NCBI GenBank assembly: GCA_041690355.1
Contig: JAWLHK010000009.1
Coordinates: 1 to 64,000, forward strand
Source of the DNA: JAWLHK01 sp041690355 [NCBI: bacterium]
Lineage (GTDB): Bacteria > J088 > JAWLBW01
DNA length: 64,000 nt
Direction of reading: 5' to 3'
The notes beneath the pieces were generated by a model, which was not told where the DNA came from, did no database searches, and worked only from the letters and a program-made list of their open reading frames with translations. Made by a program: the position numbers and the translations under genes. This document shows, piece by piece, positions 7,806-15,871 of the stretch. Numbering within the stretch: position 1 is the first letter of the stretch; the number at the start of each line of letters is the position of its first letter.

Positions 7806-7820
7806 GCGGTTTCAAACCGC
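7806..7820. promoter_or_regulatory. Perfect palindrome upstream of the thioredoxin-like gene
   Basis: GCGGTTTCAAACCGC is a perfect inverted repeat around a central C. It lies 16 bp upstream of the leftward start codon at 7790, where an operator or a 5'-leader hairpin would act. No regulator assigned. Confidence 0.4.
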
Positions 7821-8049
7821 GGTGCTCATGCGGCGCTGACCCTTCGAGACGCCGGCATGGATGTACGCAGCAAACGTCTCGTCGAAATGTGCACGTCGGT
7901 TCCTGTGGCCCGGCTCCTCAGGGCCAACGGTGCCGCATGTCTGTTTTGGACGAGACTCTCCCAAAGCGTACGGTATCCGGAACCATGGGGCAAGGAATCG
8001 CCGGGGCTCAGAACGATAGCGCGCGGAACGCACCCTTCCTGACTGCCCC

Positions 8050-9780
8050 CTAGAGTTGCCCGGTCGCGCCCGGTTGCTGGGCGAGCCTGTCTTCGGCATA
8101 GGCCACGACGGGCACGCCGCCGTCCCCGACACGCAGCGGTGTCCGGTGCAGCCCGTGAAAGGTCATCAGGCCACCGGACAGAAAGGCGACCCGGTCGTAT
8201 CCACGATGCTTCAGATCCAGGTAGGAGATGTAGCTGCGGAACCCCGAGCGGCAATAAATGTAGACGGGCCGGTCGCGCGGAACTTCATCCATCCGGCGCC
8301 GCAGCTCGGTGTGCGGGATGTGTAAAGCATGCGGAATGTGCCAGGTGTCAAACTCGGCCTGCGAGCGGACATCGAGAAAGGTCACCCGCTTGGCACACTC
8401 CGGGTAGTCTTCGGGGTACCAGAGGTCAATCTCGCCGCGCAGCAGGTTTGCACCGAGAAAGCCGATCATGTTCACCGGGTCCTTGGCCGACCCGTAAGGC
8501 GGCGCATAGGCCAGCTCGAGGTCCTCGAGATCGAAGACGGTCATCCCCGCCCGGAGCGCCACGGCGAAGACGTCGATGCGCTTGTCGACGCCGTCCCACC
8601 CGAGCACCTGGGCGCCAAGTAGCTTTCCGTCTTCCGGCCCGAACAGCGCCTTGATGTAGAGCGGCCGGGTTCCGGGATAATACGAGGCGTGGCCGTTCGG
8701 GTGGGCGTAGACCTTGCGGAAGGCGACACCACTGCGGCGGAGGCTTCCCTCGGTCAGCCCCGTGCCGCCCGCCGTCATGTCGAAGACCTTGACGACTCCC
8801 GTCCCCTGCGTGCCTTCATAGGACGCGTCCTTGCCGCAGAGGGTATCGGCCGCGATGCGCCCCTGGCGGTTCGCCGGGCCCGCAAGCATCGACAGCGTCG
8901 GCTCGCCGGTCACCAGGCTCAGCGTCTCGACGGCGTCGCCGGCCGCGAGGATATCGGGAAGCGAGGTGCGCATCTGCGCATCAACCTTGATGCCGCCAAG
9001 GGGCCCCAGCTCGATGCCGGCCTCACGAGTGAGATCCACGTTCGGCCGCACGCCCGAGGCCAGGACAACGAGATCGGCGAAGAGCGTCGTCTCGTCCGAC
9101 AGGTCGACAACGAACTGCCGGCCATGCTCGCGGATCGCGCTGGCGCTCGTGCCCAGCCGCACGTCGACCCCCTGTGCGGCCACGTGCAGCTCGAGGATTT
9201 GCGTCATCTCCACGTCCATCCACGGCAGCAGCTGCTCTGCCCGCTCGACGACCGCCGTCTCGAGCCCGCGCGAGCGAAAGGCCTCGACCAGCTCGAGACC
9301 GATGTAGCTTCCGCCGATGACCACGGCACTCCGGGCGCCGGCGTCGAGGCGTTCGATGATGCCGTCCATGTCGGGGATGTTGCGCAGCACGTGCACGCGC
9401 GGGTTGTCGGCGCCGGGGATCGGCGGCCGCACCGGCTCTGCGCCCGGACAGAGAACAAGCTTATCCCAGGTTTCGCGGTAGGTGGACCCATCCGCGACGC
9501 GCCGCACCTCGACGGCTTTTTCCGACGGCAAAATGCGGATCACCTCGTGACTCGTCCGCACATCCAGGTCCAGGCTGGCGGCGAGGCTCTCGGGCGTCTG
9601 CAGGAGAAGGCTCTCACGTTTGGGGATCTGGCCGCCGATATGATAGGGCAACCCGCAGTTGGCGAACGAGACGTACCGATCCCGCTCGAGCACGATGATC
9701 TGCGCCGACCCGTCCAAGCGGCGCACGCGGGCGGCGGCGGATGCTCCCGCGGCCACGCCCCCGACAACGACAACTTTCAC
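8050..9780 (-). CDS. CoA-disulfide reductase family flavoprotein with C-terminal rhodanese domain
   Basis: A 576-residue FAD/NAD(P)H-dependent oxidoreductase of the CoA-disulfide/persulfide reductase type. The N-terminus VVVVGGVAAGASAA is the FAD-binding motif; the single redox cysteine lies in SFANCGLPYHIGG (about residue 43); a second dinucleotide motif, VVIGGSYIGLEL, follows near 155; the dimerisation domain spans about 330-450. Residues about 470-560 form a rhodanese domain with the active-site loop CRSGFRS. Fusions of this kind reduce CoA or protein persulfides. The start is GTG at 9780 with GGAGG eight bases upstream; an upstream extension of the frame lacks homology. It is divergent from the ETHE1-like dioxygenase gene, which acts on the same chemistry. 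Confidence 0.9.
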   Translation of the reverse strand: MKVVVVGGVAAGASAAARVRRLDGSAQIIVLERDRYVSFANCGLPYHIGGQIPKRESLLLQTPESLAASLDLDVRTSHEVIRILPSEKAVEVRRVADGSTYRETWDKLVLCPGAEPVRPPIPGADNPRVHVLRNIPDMDGIIERLDAGARSAVVIGGSYIGLELVEAFRSRGLETAVVERAEQLLPWMDVEMTQILELHVAAQGVDVRLGTSASAIREHGRQFVVDLSDETTLFADLVVLASGVRPNVDLTREAGIELGPLGGIKVDAQMRTSLPDILAAGDAVETLSLVTGEPTLSMLAGPANRQGRIAADTLCGKDASYEGTQGTGVVKVFDMTAGGTGLTEGSLRRSGVAFRKVYAHPNGHASYYPGTRPLYIKALFGPEDGKLLGAQVLGWDGVDKRIDVFAVALRAGMTVFDLEDLELAYAPPYGSAKDPVNMIGFLGANLLRGEIDLWYPEDYPECAKRVTFLDVRSQAEFDTWHIPHALHIPHTELRRRMDEVPRDRPVYIYCRSGFRSYISYLDLKHRGYDRVAFLSGGLMTFHGLHRTPLRVGDGGVPVVAYAEDRLAQQPGATGQL

Positions 9781-10017
9781 GTCCGAACCTCCCTGCTCCC
9801 CAGGGAAAACCTTGCCCCGGGCGTTCTCATCCGGTTCCAGTATCGGACGGCACCGGGGGGCACGCAGTTCCGGACGCACGCAGAGTATCCGCAGCGGGGA
9901 TTCCGGCTCCATTCGGGCTGGTTGGCTTTCTATCCGGACGCCGCCGGTATATCGAGCGTGAATCACTGCAATCCGGTCCTCCGCGTGCTATCGGTGTATT
10001 GTTCCCGGAGGTCGCCC

Positions 10018-10767
10018 ATGCTGTTCCGACAACTGTTCGAGCCGGTTTCGAGCACCTATACCTATCTGCTGGCGGATGAAAATACGCGGCGGGCCGTACT
10101 GGTCGACCCAGTACTTCCCGCGTGGGAACGTGATCTGAGGGTCCTGCGCGATCTCGGATTGCAGCTCGCTTTCACGCTCGACACCCACATCCATGCCGAC
10201 CACATCACGTCGGCCCGCAGGCTGAAACGGGAAGCGGGGAGCCGCATCGCGCACCCGGCGTTCGATCGGCTCGACTGCATCGATATCGGTTTGGAAGAGG
10301 GTAAACCGTTCGACGTGGACGGGTTCCGCATCGAACCGCTGCACACGCCCGGTCATACCGACGGGCACCACGCCTACCGCGCAGGGGATCGCGTGTTCAC
10401 GGGCGACGCCCTGCTCATCGACGGCTGCGGGCGTACCGATTTTCAGAACGGCGACGCGCCGACGCTCTATCACAGCGTGCGTGACAAGCTCTTCGCCCTT
10501 CCCGAAGACACGTTGGTCTACCCGGCCCACGACTACCAGGGCCGGCGGGTGTCGAGCGTCGCGCAGGAAAAGACGCGCAATCCGCGGCTCGGCGGTGACA
10601 AGCCGCTGGAGGAGTTCGTGAAGATCATGAACGAGCTCGGACTTCCCTATCCGAAGTTCATCGACTATGCCGTGCCCGGCAACCGCCAGTGCGGCGTGTG
10701 TCCCGAAGGGGTTCCCGACGATCTCTCGGAGTACTGCGACGAGATTGCCCACAGTGTTCAGGGGTGA
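10018..10767 (+). CDS. ETHE1-like persulfide dioxygenase (MBL fold)
   Basis: A 249-residue metallo-beta-lactamase-fold protein of the ETHE1/persulfide dioxygenase group. It has the metal motif THIHADH, the second-site PGHTDGHH, and the group-specific GDALLIDGCGRTDFQ; the non-haem iron is held by two His and an Asp in this family. It oxidises glutathione persulfide to sulfite and glutathione. The C-terminal extension ends with a CGVCPEG stretch. The start codon has GGAGG six bases upstream. Divergent from the CoA-disulfide reductase-rhodanese gene with 237 bp between them, in which I see no clear operator. Confident on family; substrate is by analogy. Confidence 0.9.
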   Translation: MLFRQLFEPVSSTYTYLLADENTRRAVLVDPVLPAWERDLRVLRDLGLQLAFTLDTHIHADHITSARRLKREAGSRIAHPAFDRLDCIDIGLEEGKPFDVDGFRIEPLHTPGHTDGHHAYRAGDRVFTGDALLIDGCGRTDFQNGDAPTLYHSVRDKLFALPEDTLVYPAHDYQGRRVSSVAQEKTRNPRLGGDKPLEEFVKIMNELGLPYPKFIDYAVPGNRQCGVCPEGVPDDLSEYCDEIAHSVQG

Positions 10768-10894
10768 GTCTCCCCACAAGAGTGCACTCCTGCGGGCAGG
10801 GCTCCCTCATGGGGGAGCGGGACGGGTATGCTTTTTTCCCCACGCGGAGGCGCGGGGCCGCGGAGAGAAAACCGGGAAACGTGGCCGTCCCGAG

Positions 10895-11371
10895 CTACCG
10901 GCTGGTGTCAGCCCGCCCCGGCCTGCAGCCTTCCGGTTCGTGGTCTGCGATCCGGCTCAGCAGGGCACTCAATTCCTTCAGCTCGGCGTTCGAGAAGATA
11001 CCGCCGAAGTGATCTTTCCAGTACTCGTACGTCGCCGGATAGGCCTCCTCGAAGAGCGCCTCGCCCTTCGCTGTCAGCGTCGTGATCACCTCCCGATCGC
11101 TCTCGGGATTACGGCGCCGCTCGACGTACCCCTTCTGCTCGAGCGACTTCACGAGGCGGGTCACATTCGGGGGCGTGGTCAGCGTGCGCGCGGCGAGATC
11201 GCACATGCGCAGGCCGTCGGTGTTCCCGAGCGTCATGACGACGTCGAACTCTCCAGGCGCCAGCCCGTAACGGGCGATGTTCGCGTGCGCCAGCTCCTCA
11301 ATGCGCTGCTTCGCCCGGATCACCGAGCGAAGCAGCGTGAGAACAGGTGTATTGCGGTACGAAACCGCCAT
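10895..11371 (-). CDS. MarR-family transcriptional regulator
   Basis: A 158-residue winged-helix regulator: central segment LAPGEFDVVMTLGNTDGLR, recognition region LTTPPNVTRLVKSLEQKGYV, then the wing RRRNPESDREVITTLT and the TAKGEALFE helix that is typical for MarR. It is the second gene of a two-gene operon; its ATG shares one base with the stop of the DoxX gene (TGATG), so translation is coupled. A 20-bp inverted repeat just downstream of the operon promoter is a likely autoregulatory operator. Ligand unknown; the neighbouring persulfide genes make a sulfur or oxidant signal possible. Confidence 0.92.
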   Translation of the reverse strand: MAVSYRNTPVLTLLRSVIRAKQRIEELAHANIARYGLAPGEFDVVMTLGNTDGLRMCDLAARTLTTPPNVTRLVKSLEQKGYVERRRNPESDREVITTLTAKGEALFEEAYPATYEYWKDHFGGIFSNAELKELSALLSRIADHEPEGCRPGRADTSR

Positions 11372-11790
11372 CAGCCGCGCGCCGGGTGGGGGGTCGCGCC
11401 GCGGACGGCTTGTGTCGCGCCGGCCCGCTGCGAGCGGAACAGGCCGGCCTGAATCAACGCGCCACCCGCGAGTCCGAGGTCCTTGAGGGCGCCGGCCATG
11501 GCCATCTGCTGCGTCTCAGGATTGCCCAAGCCCGGCAGGTGTACCGTGACGACGAACACGGCCATGAGTGCCGCCAGCCCGAGCGCGGCCCAATAGCCGA
11601 GCTTGCCGCTCGTCATGCCGATAGCACCCGCCACCAGCGCGGCGCCGGTCGCGTAGACCCAGAAGACGCCGCCCGGTAACCAGGCCGGCACCATGCCCGC
11701 CATGTTTGCGCCGAACGCAAAGTGCATCAGTCCGAAGAGGAAAAAGGGGATCGCCAGAAGAATTCGGCCGCCTAGCGTAAAGGGATTCAT
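11371..11790 (-). CDS. DoxX-family membrane protein
   Basis: A 139-residue integral membrane protein with four hydrophobic helices (about residues 5-25, 42-63, 70-90, 108-125 of the chosen start). The beginning MNPFTLGGRILLAIPFFLFG and the HFAFG segment fit the DoxX family, a quinone-interacting membrane family named after a thiosulfate:quinone oxidoreductase subunit. Several in-frame ATGs exist up to 11841; I chose the one at 11790 because GGAG stands six bases before it. First gene of a DoxX-MarR operon under a good promoter. Exact redox role unknown. Confidence 0.85.
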   Translation of the reverse strand: MNPFTLGGRILLAIPFFLFGLMHFAFGANMAGMVPAWLPGGVFWVYATGAALVAGAIGMTSGKLGYWAALGLAALMAVFVVTVHLPGLGNPETQQMAMAGALKDLGLAGGALIQAGLFRSQRAGATQAVRGATPHPARG

Positions 11791-11832
11791 CATTCTCTCC
11801 ATTCTCTCCATTGCAGTTTTCTGTTTTCTTGA

Positions 11833-11852
11833 ATTATTCATTTATGAACAAT
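11833..11852. promoter_or_regulatory. Putative MarR operator
   Basis: ATTATTCAT and ATGAACAAT flank a TT centre, a 9+2+9 inverted repeat with one mismatch. It begins about 11 bp downstream of the -10 box of the DoxX-MarR operon, a place where binding blocks transcription. MarR-family operators are commonly of this size and AT-rich. Confidence 0.65.
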
Positions 11853-11863
11853 TCATTGCGTTC

Positions 11864-11892
11864 AGAATAGCGGTGCATGGCGACCGTGTCAA
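11864..11892 (-). promoter_or_regulatory. Sigma-70 promoter of the DoxX-MarR operon
   Basis: On the minus strand a consensus TTGACA (11892-11887), a 17-bp spacer and TATTCT (11869-11864) precede the operon. It is one of the strongest promoter matches in the window. Confidence 0.75.
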
Positions 11893-11937
11893 GGCACTTC
11901 GAGTGTTCAGGAGCGAATTCGCCGGCAAAGGAGAGGG

Positions 11938-13275
11938 TTAGGTACCTTTTCGAATCAGCACCTGAGCCCCGGCCGGTAGAATCGGAAGGTTCGTGCCGTC
12001 AAGGCTGTCGAGGGCAAGCACCGACTGCTTTTCGAGCCCCCAGTGGTACGTCGGTGTCAGAAAGGTCGCGAGCGGCAGGCCGCAGGCCTTCATCTCATCC
12101 TTCAGAGACGGCCCTTCGATGGCGGCGAGCACCGGTTTACCGGCCGCGGATACCTCCAGCAGCGTACTCCCGTCATGGCCGATCGCCTGGAAGGGCTCGG
12201 CGAATGCGGTTCCCCATTCCAGGACGAGCACGCCGGGCGTGCTGGCGTGTACGGTGGCCCGCACAGCGCCCCCCTCGACCACGGGCTCGGCAAGCGATTG
12301 GGGAAGAGCCTCGAAAGGCTCTTCATTCACGGCAACCAGGGACAGTTTACGCCCCTCGCCTCCGCTGAAAAGAGCAGACTTCGGCGCCCCGTCCATCGCG
12401 CGGATGCGGAGCCAGGCCTGGTATCCTTTGATCGGTTTGTCATAGCGATAGCCGGGTGTGGCGAGAAACGCGATCAGCCCGCGTGGGGCAAGGTTCTGCA
12501 GCGCATCGGTTCCCAGAATGTTCTGGTACTTCGCCATCGCAAGCTGATCGCCGAGAAAAAAGGCATCGACGGAGTCCTTCCCGTCGCTGAGCCGCAGGCG
12601 GCTTCCCCATCGCAGCCTCAGCTCGTCAGCCGCCTTGTGGTCGACGTTCACGGCCAGCGACTGCTCCTTCTTCGACTGAACGGCGTGAATGACGCGGGCC
12701 TCGATGCGCCCGTCGACGACCCGGGCCGATTGACCGGGATGGAACCCGATGCACTCGCCGAATAGAATGTTATGCTCGATTTTCGGCTTCTTCGCCCAGG
12801 GGGTCAGAACGATGCGATCCGGTCCGCCGCCTTCGTCGTCTGCGCGCCGGTAGACGTTCACCTGATATTCGCCGGGAGGAACTTCGAGGCACGCCCCGGC
12901 CTCGTCGGGTCGCGGTCCGTTGTCACCCATCGGAAGCGTATTGGCCGAATGGATGCAGAGGCGCCCGGACGGCAACGAAAGAAAACCGCTTTCGGTCAGC
13001 CATTCGCCGCCCGAGAGCTGCTTTTTCCCAAGCGGAGCGCCTATCGTGACGGTCGCCTTTACCGATCCGTCGCCGACGAGCCCGTACACAAGCAGCCTGC
13101 CCGTAGAAAGAAACTCTTTCGACACCGAATCGTGGAAGGAATCGTCGCCGAAGTACTGCGTAATCAGCGCTCCCGATTCTCGCAATGACTCCTCAACAGA
13201 AGCGTCATACAGATAGACGCCCAGACCTTCGTTGTAGATGTCGATTGAAAAGCCATCCGTCTGCGTGCCATTCAT
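11938..13275 (-). CDS. Hypothetical protein
   Basis: A 445-residue soluble protein without signal peptide or membrane helix; no family recognised. The start ATG at 13275 has GGAGA six bases upstream. Residues about 1-140 contain a PPGEYQVNVYRRA stretch that resembles small beta-rich modules in conserved hypothetical proteins. The remainder is rich in beta-strand-like segments, with a few Gly-Trp pairs (RWGSRL, EWGTAF, YHWGLE) that could indicate repeated units. It lies 95 bp downstream of the patatin gene on the same strand and may be the last gene of the TetR-SDR-monooxygenase-patatin operon. Confidence 0.7.
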   Translation of the reverse strand: MNGTQTDGFSIDIYNEGLGVYLYDASVEESLRESGALITQYFGDDSFHDSVSKEFLSTGRLLVYGLVGDGSVKATVTIGAPLGKKQLSGGEWLTESGFLSLPSGRLCIHSANTLPMGDNGPRPDEAGACLEVPPGEYQVNVYRRADDEGGGPDRIVLTPWAKKPKIEHNILFGECIGFHPGQSARVVDGRIEARVIHAVQSKKEQSLAVNVDHKAADELRLRWGSRLRLSDGKDSVDAFFLGDQLAMAKYQNILGTDALQNLAPRGLIAFLATPGYRYDKPIKGYQAWLRIRAMDGAPKSALFSGGEGRKLSLVAVNEEPFEALPQSLAEPVVEGGAVRATVHASTPGVLVLEWGTAFAEPFQAIGHDGSTLLEVSAAGKPVLAAIEGPSLKDEMKACGLPLATFLTPTYHWGLEKQSVLALDSLDGTNLPILPAGAQVLIRKGT

Positions 13276-13370
13276 GTGGTCTCCGGTGGGAAAATCGCCT
13301 GCCGTAATTGTTTCACGGGTTCGCAGGGTCGTCCAGCCGGCGGTCCGAGGATTCGGGGCGTCGCTTCGTC

Positions 13371-14309
13371 TCAGCGGCGCGAGGCATCGACCGCCCGGCG
13401 CACCGAATCCGGACACGTCCGCAGGGCCGTCTCGAAGACTCGCTCTCGGCGCGAGGGGTCCATCATGTTGTAGCCGAAGGCGCGCAGATCCTCCGGGCCG
13501 GGTTCAATGCGGATGACCCGCTTGCCGGCCGACTTCAGCAGGGCGACCTCGCGATCCACGATGCGGGTCATCATGCGCCGGGCAGAACGCTCTATGCGCT
13601 CGAGGGGGGAACTCGGCCGGTCCATCTCGGTCGACGCCATGGGCGCCAGGACGATCACTTCTGTCACCGCCTGGTCTGCCGCCAGATCCGCCGAGACCGG
13701 CGAGGCGACGCCGCCGTCGATATACGTGCGTCCGCCGATCTGCACGGGCGGGCACCAGCCGGGCACGCCGTACGATGCGCACATGGCGTCGTTCATGGCG
13801 GCCGGGGGCGCACCGGGCTTTCCGAAGGGGACCCGTTCGCCGGTCTGCGTATCGACCGCCATCAGCCAGGTGGCCGGATGCTTCACCCAGCCGCCGGGGC
13901 GAACCACGCCGTCCACAAGGCGGCGGAAGGGCGTCATGTCGAACCCGCCCGCCGGCAGCAGCCCCGTGATGGCCGTGAGCGCCGAGACCCGCCCGCGCAG
14001 ACCGTGCCAGGCCAGCTTCGCGCCGGTGAAGCGCGCGCCCGGAAGCGGCGGCAGGGCGCCCCCGGTATCCTTGTCATGATTCCACGCGGAATCGGAATCG
14101 CTGCGCTGGCACGCCATCAGGCGATCGACGCTCACCCCCGCCGCGAGAAGCGTGGCGAGCACGGCCCCGACCGAGGTACCGATCATCAGTTCCGCCTCGC
14201 GCGGATCCCAGTCGAGTGTCTCGCGCAGACTTTGCAGCGCGGCGATGGACCAGGCCCCGCCGGCGACACCGCCGCAGCCGAGGACGAGCGCGCGTTCAGG
14301 CCGGCTCAT
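13371..14309 (-). CDS. Patatin-like phospholipase/esterase
   Basis: A 312-residue serine hydrolase of the patatin family. The oxyanion motif GCGGVAGGA, the nucleophile box GTSVG (Ser46) and the dyad Asp in the IDGGVASP motif (near residue 197) are all present, so the enzyme looks active. No signal peptide is seen. The start overlaps the end of the monooxygenase gene by 14 bp and has GGAG upstream, indicating translational coupling. In this operon it could hydrolyse esters or lactones made by the Baeyer-Villiger-type monooxygenase; that role is inferred from order and chemistry. Confidence 0.92.
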   Translation of the reverse strand: MSRPERALVLGCGGVAGGAWSIAALQSLRETLDWDPREAELMIGTSVGAVLATLLAAGVSVDRLMACQRSDSDSAWNHDKDTGGALPPLPGARFTGAKLAWHGLRGRVSALTAITGLLPAGGFDMTPFRRLVDGVVRPGGWVKHPATWLMAVDTQTGERVPFGKPGAPPAAMNDAMCASYGVPGWCPPVQIGGRTYIDGGVASPVSADLAADQAVTEVIVLAPMASTEMDRPSSPLERIERSARRMMTRIVDREVALLKSAGKRVIRIEPGPEDLRAFGYNMMDPSRRERVFETALRTCPDSVRRAVDASRR

Positions 14310-15789
14310 GGCGAGCGCTCCTTTCGGCCACGGGTGCGTGGACGTACGATTCCGCATCGAACTTGCGCAGCAGGCGTCGCATCTCGAACGTGCTCCAGGG
14401 AAAGCCCACGGTATTCTTGCCGTTGGAATCCAGATAATAACTGGAACAGCCGCCGGTGTTCCAGACGGTGTTCTGCAGCTCGCGCTGGACGACCTCGTTG
14501 TACTTCTGCTGGACCTCCCGGCGCACTTCGACGCGGGCGAGCTTCTTTCTGCGCATGGTCTTCAATGCGCTCACGATGTAGTTGATCTGGGATTCAATCA
14601 CGATGAAAGCGGAGTTGTGGCCGATCCCCAGGTTGGGACCGAGCACGAGAAAGAGGTTCGGCAATCCGGCGATGGTCGTTCCCCGGTAGGCTTCCATGCC
14701 GTTCTTCCACAGTTCCCCCAGCGAGCGGCCCTGCGCATCGAATACCCGGCTCGCGATTGGTTGTTCGGTGACGTGGAATCCGGTCCCGAGGATGATCGTA
14801 TCGACCTCACACTCGGATCCGTCCGATCCAACAACCGTGTTCCCGCGGATCTCGCGGACGCCCGTGGCGAAGACTTCGACGTTGGGGCGGGTGAGCGACG
14901 GATAGTAGTCGTTGGACAGAAGAACCCGCTTGCACCCGAGCGTGTAATCGGGCGTCAGTTTTTCCCGCAGGACGGGGTCCTTCACCGCCCAGCGCAGATG
15001 GGCAAGCCCGAGCTTCTGCAGCTGCTCGAGAAATCCCGGCCGGCGGAACCCGATGCCGAACCCCTCGAACAGGCCGTAGATCGTTCCCCGTAACGCCTCC
15101 CGCGCGGGCGCAAGCCGCAGAAGCGCATTCCCCAGCGCCGGCATCTCGGCATCCGGCTTCGGGAGGATCCACTGCGGCGTGCGCTGAAAGAGAACCAGCT
15201 TGTCGACGAGGGGTTGGATCTGCGGCACGAACTGGATGGCGGACGCCCCCGTGCCGATGACGGCGACCCGCTCGCCGCGCAGGTCATGCTCATGGTTCCA
15301 ACGGGAAGAGTGGAAGACCGTGCCGGGAAATTCCGCCAACCCGGGCAGCTCGGGGATGATCGGTTCGTGCAGATAGCCCGTGCAGGCAATCAGAACCCGC
15401 GCGTGATAAACCGTATCGCAGGTTTCGAGAACCCAGTGCCCTGCCCCCTCGTCCCACTGCGCCCGTTCGGCCCCCTGCCCGTACCGGATGAATCGCTCCA
15501 CATCGAAACGGGCCGCGGTCTCGCGCACGTAGTCGAGAATCTCGGCCTGTCCTGCAAAGGCGCGCGTCCAGTCGGGCTTCTGCGCGAACGAGAAGGAATA
15601 GAGCGCCGAGGGAACATCGCAGGCGCATCCCGGATAGGTGTTGTCGCGCCAGGTGCCGCCGAGCGAATCGGCCTTTTCGAGGATGACGAAGTCCTTGAAC
15701 CCCTCGCCGAGCAGGCGGATCGCCGCGCCGATACCGCTGATGCCGGCCCCGACGATGGCGATTTCAACGCGAGCGTTTTTCCTGGTCAT
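14296..15789 (-). CDS. Flavin-containing (Baeyer-Villiger-type) monooxygenase
   Basis: A 497-residue class-B flavoprotein monooxygenase. FAD motif GAGISGIGAA (residues 14-23), NADPH motif VIGTGASAIQ, and between them the Baeyer-Villiger fingerprint FPGTVFHSSRWN, i.e. FxGxxxHxxxW with Asn in the last position where Pro or Asp is usual. The GGTWRDNTYPGCACDVPS block is also typical. Such enzymes insert oxygen next to a ketone to give an ester or lactone. It sits between the SDR and the patatin gene. A four-copy 19-bp repeat fills its leader, and its ribosome-binding region AGGCGG is made by the last repeat edge. Confidence 0.92.
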   Translation of the reverse strand: MTRKNARVEIAIVGAGISGIGAAIRLLGEGFKDFVILEKADSLGGTWRDNTYPGCACDVPSALYSFSFAQKPDWTRAFAGQAEILDYVRETAARFDVERFIRYGQGAERAQWDEGAGHWVLETCDTVYHARVLIACTGYLHEPIIPELPGLAEFPGTVFHSSRWNHEHDLRGERVAVIGTGASAIQFVPQIQPLVDKLVLFQRTPQWILPKPDAEMPALGNALLRLAPAREALRGTIYGLFEGFGIGFRRPGFLEQLQKLGLAHLRWAVKDPVLREKLTPDYTLGCKRVLLSNDYYPSLTRPNVEVFATGVREIRGNTVVGSDGSECEVDTIILGTGFHVTEQPIASRVFDAQGRSLGELWKNGMEAYRGTTIAGLPNLFLVLGPNLGIGHNSAFIVIESQINYIVSALKTMRRKKLARVEVRREVQQKYNEVVQRELQNTVWNTGGCSSYYLDSNGKNTVGFPWSTFEMRRLLRKFDAESYVHAPVAERSARHEPA

Positions 15790-15795
15790 GATTCC

Positions 15796-15871
15796 GCCTG
15801 TTCGTGAAGTTGTGGCCTGTTCGTGAGGTTGCGGCCTGTTCGTGGGGTTGGGGCCTATTCATGGGGCTGTG
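15796..15871. repeat. Four tandem copies of a 19-bp unit
   Basis: The unit GCCTGTTCGTGAAGTTGTG occurs four times in succession with two to five substitutions per copy. The block fills the gap between the SDR stop codon and the monooxygenase start and runs 17 bp into the SDR reading frame, supplying its last codons and stop. It may vary in copy number between strains and thereby change spacing upstream of the monooxygenase. Confidence 0.9.

Noticed and set aside
6186-8049. Integrated element with att sites at the tRNA-Thr gene
   Set aside because: No integrase gene and no second copy of the tRNA 3' end found; kept only as a weak observation.
10782-10830. Terminator after the ETHE1-like gene from GCTCCC/GGGAGC
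   Set aside because: A 6-bp stem is present, but the T-tract is more than ten bases away, so it is not a convincing intrinsic terminator.
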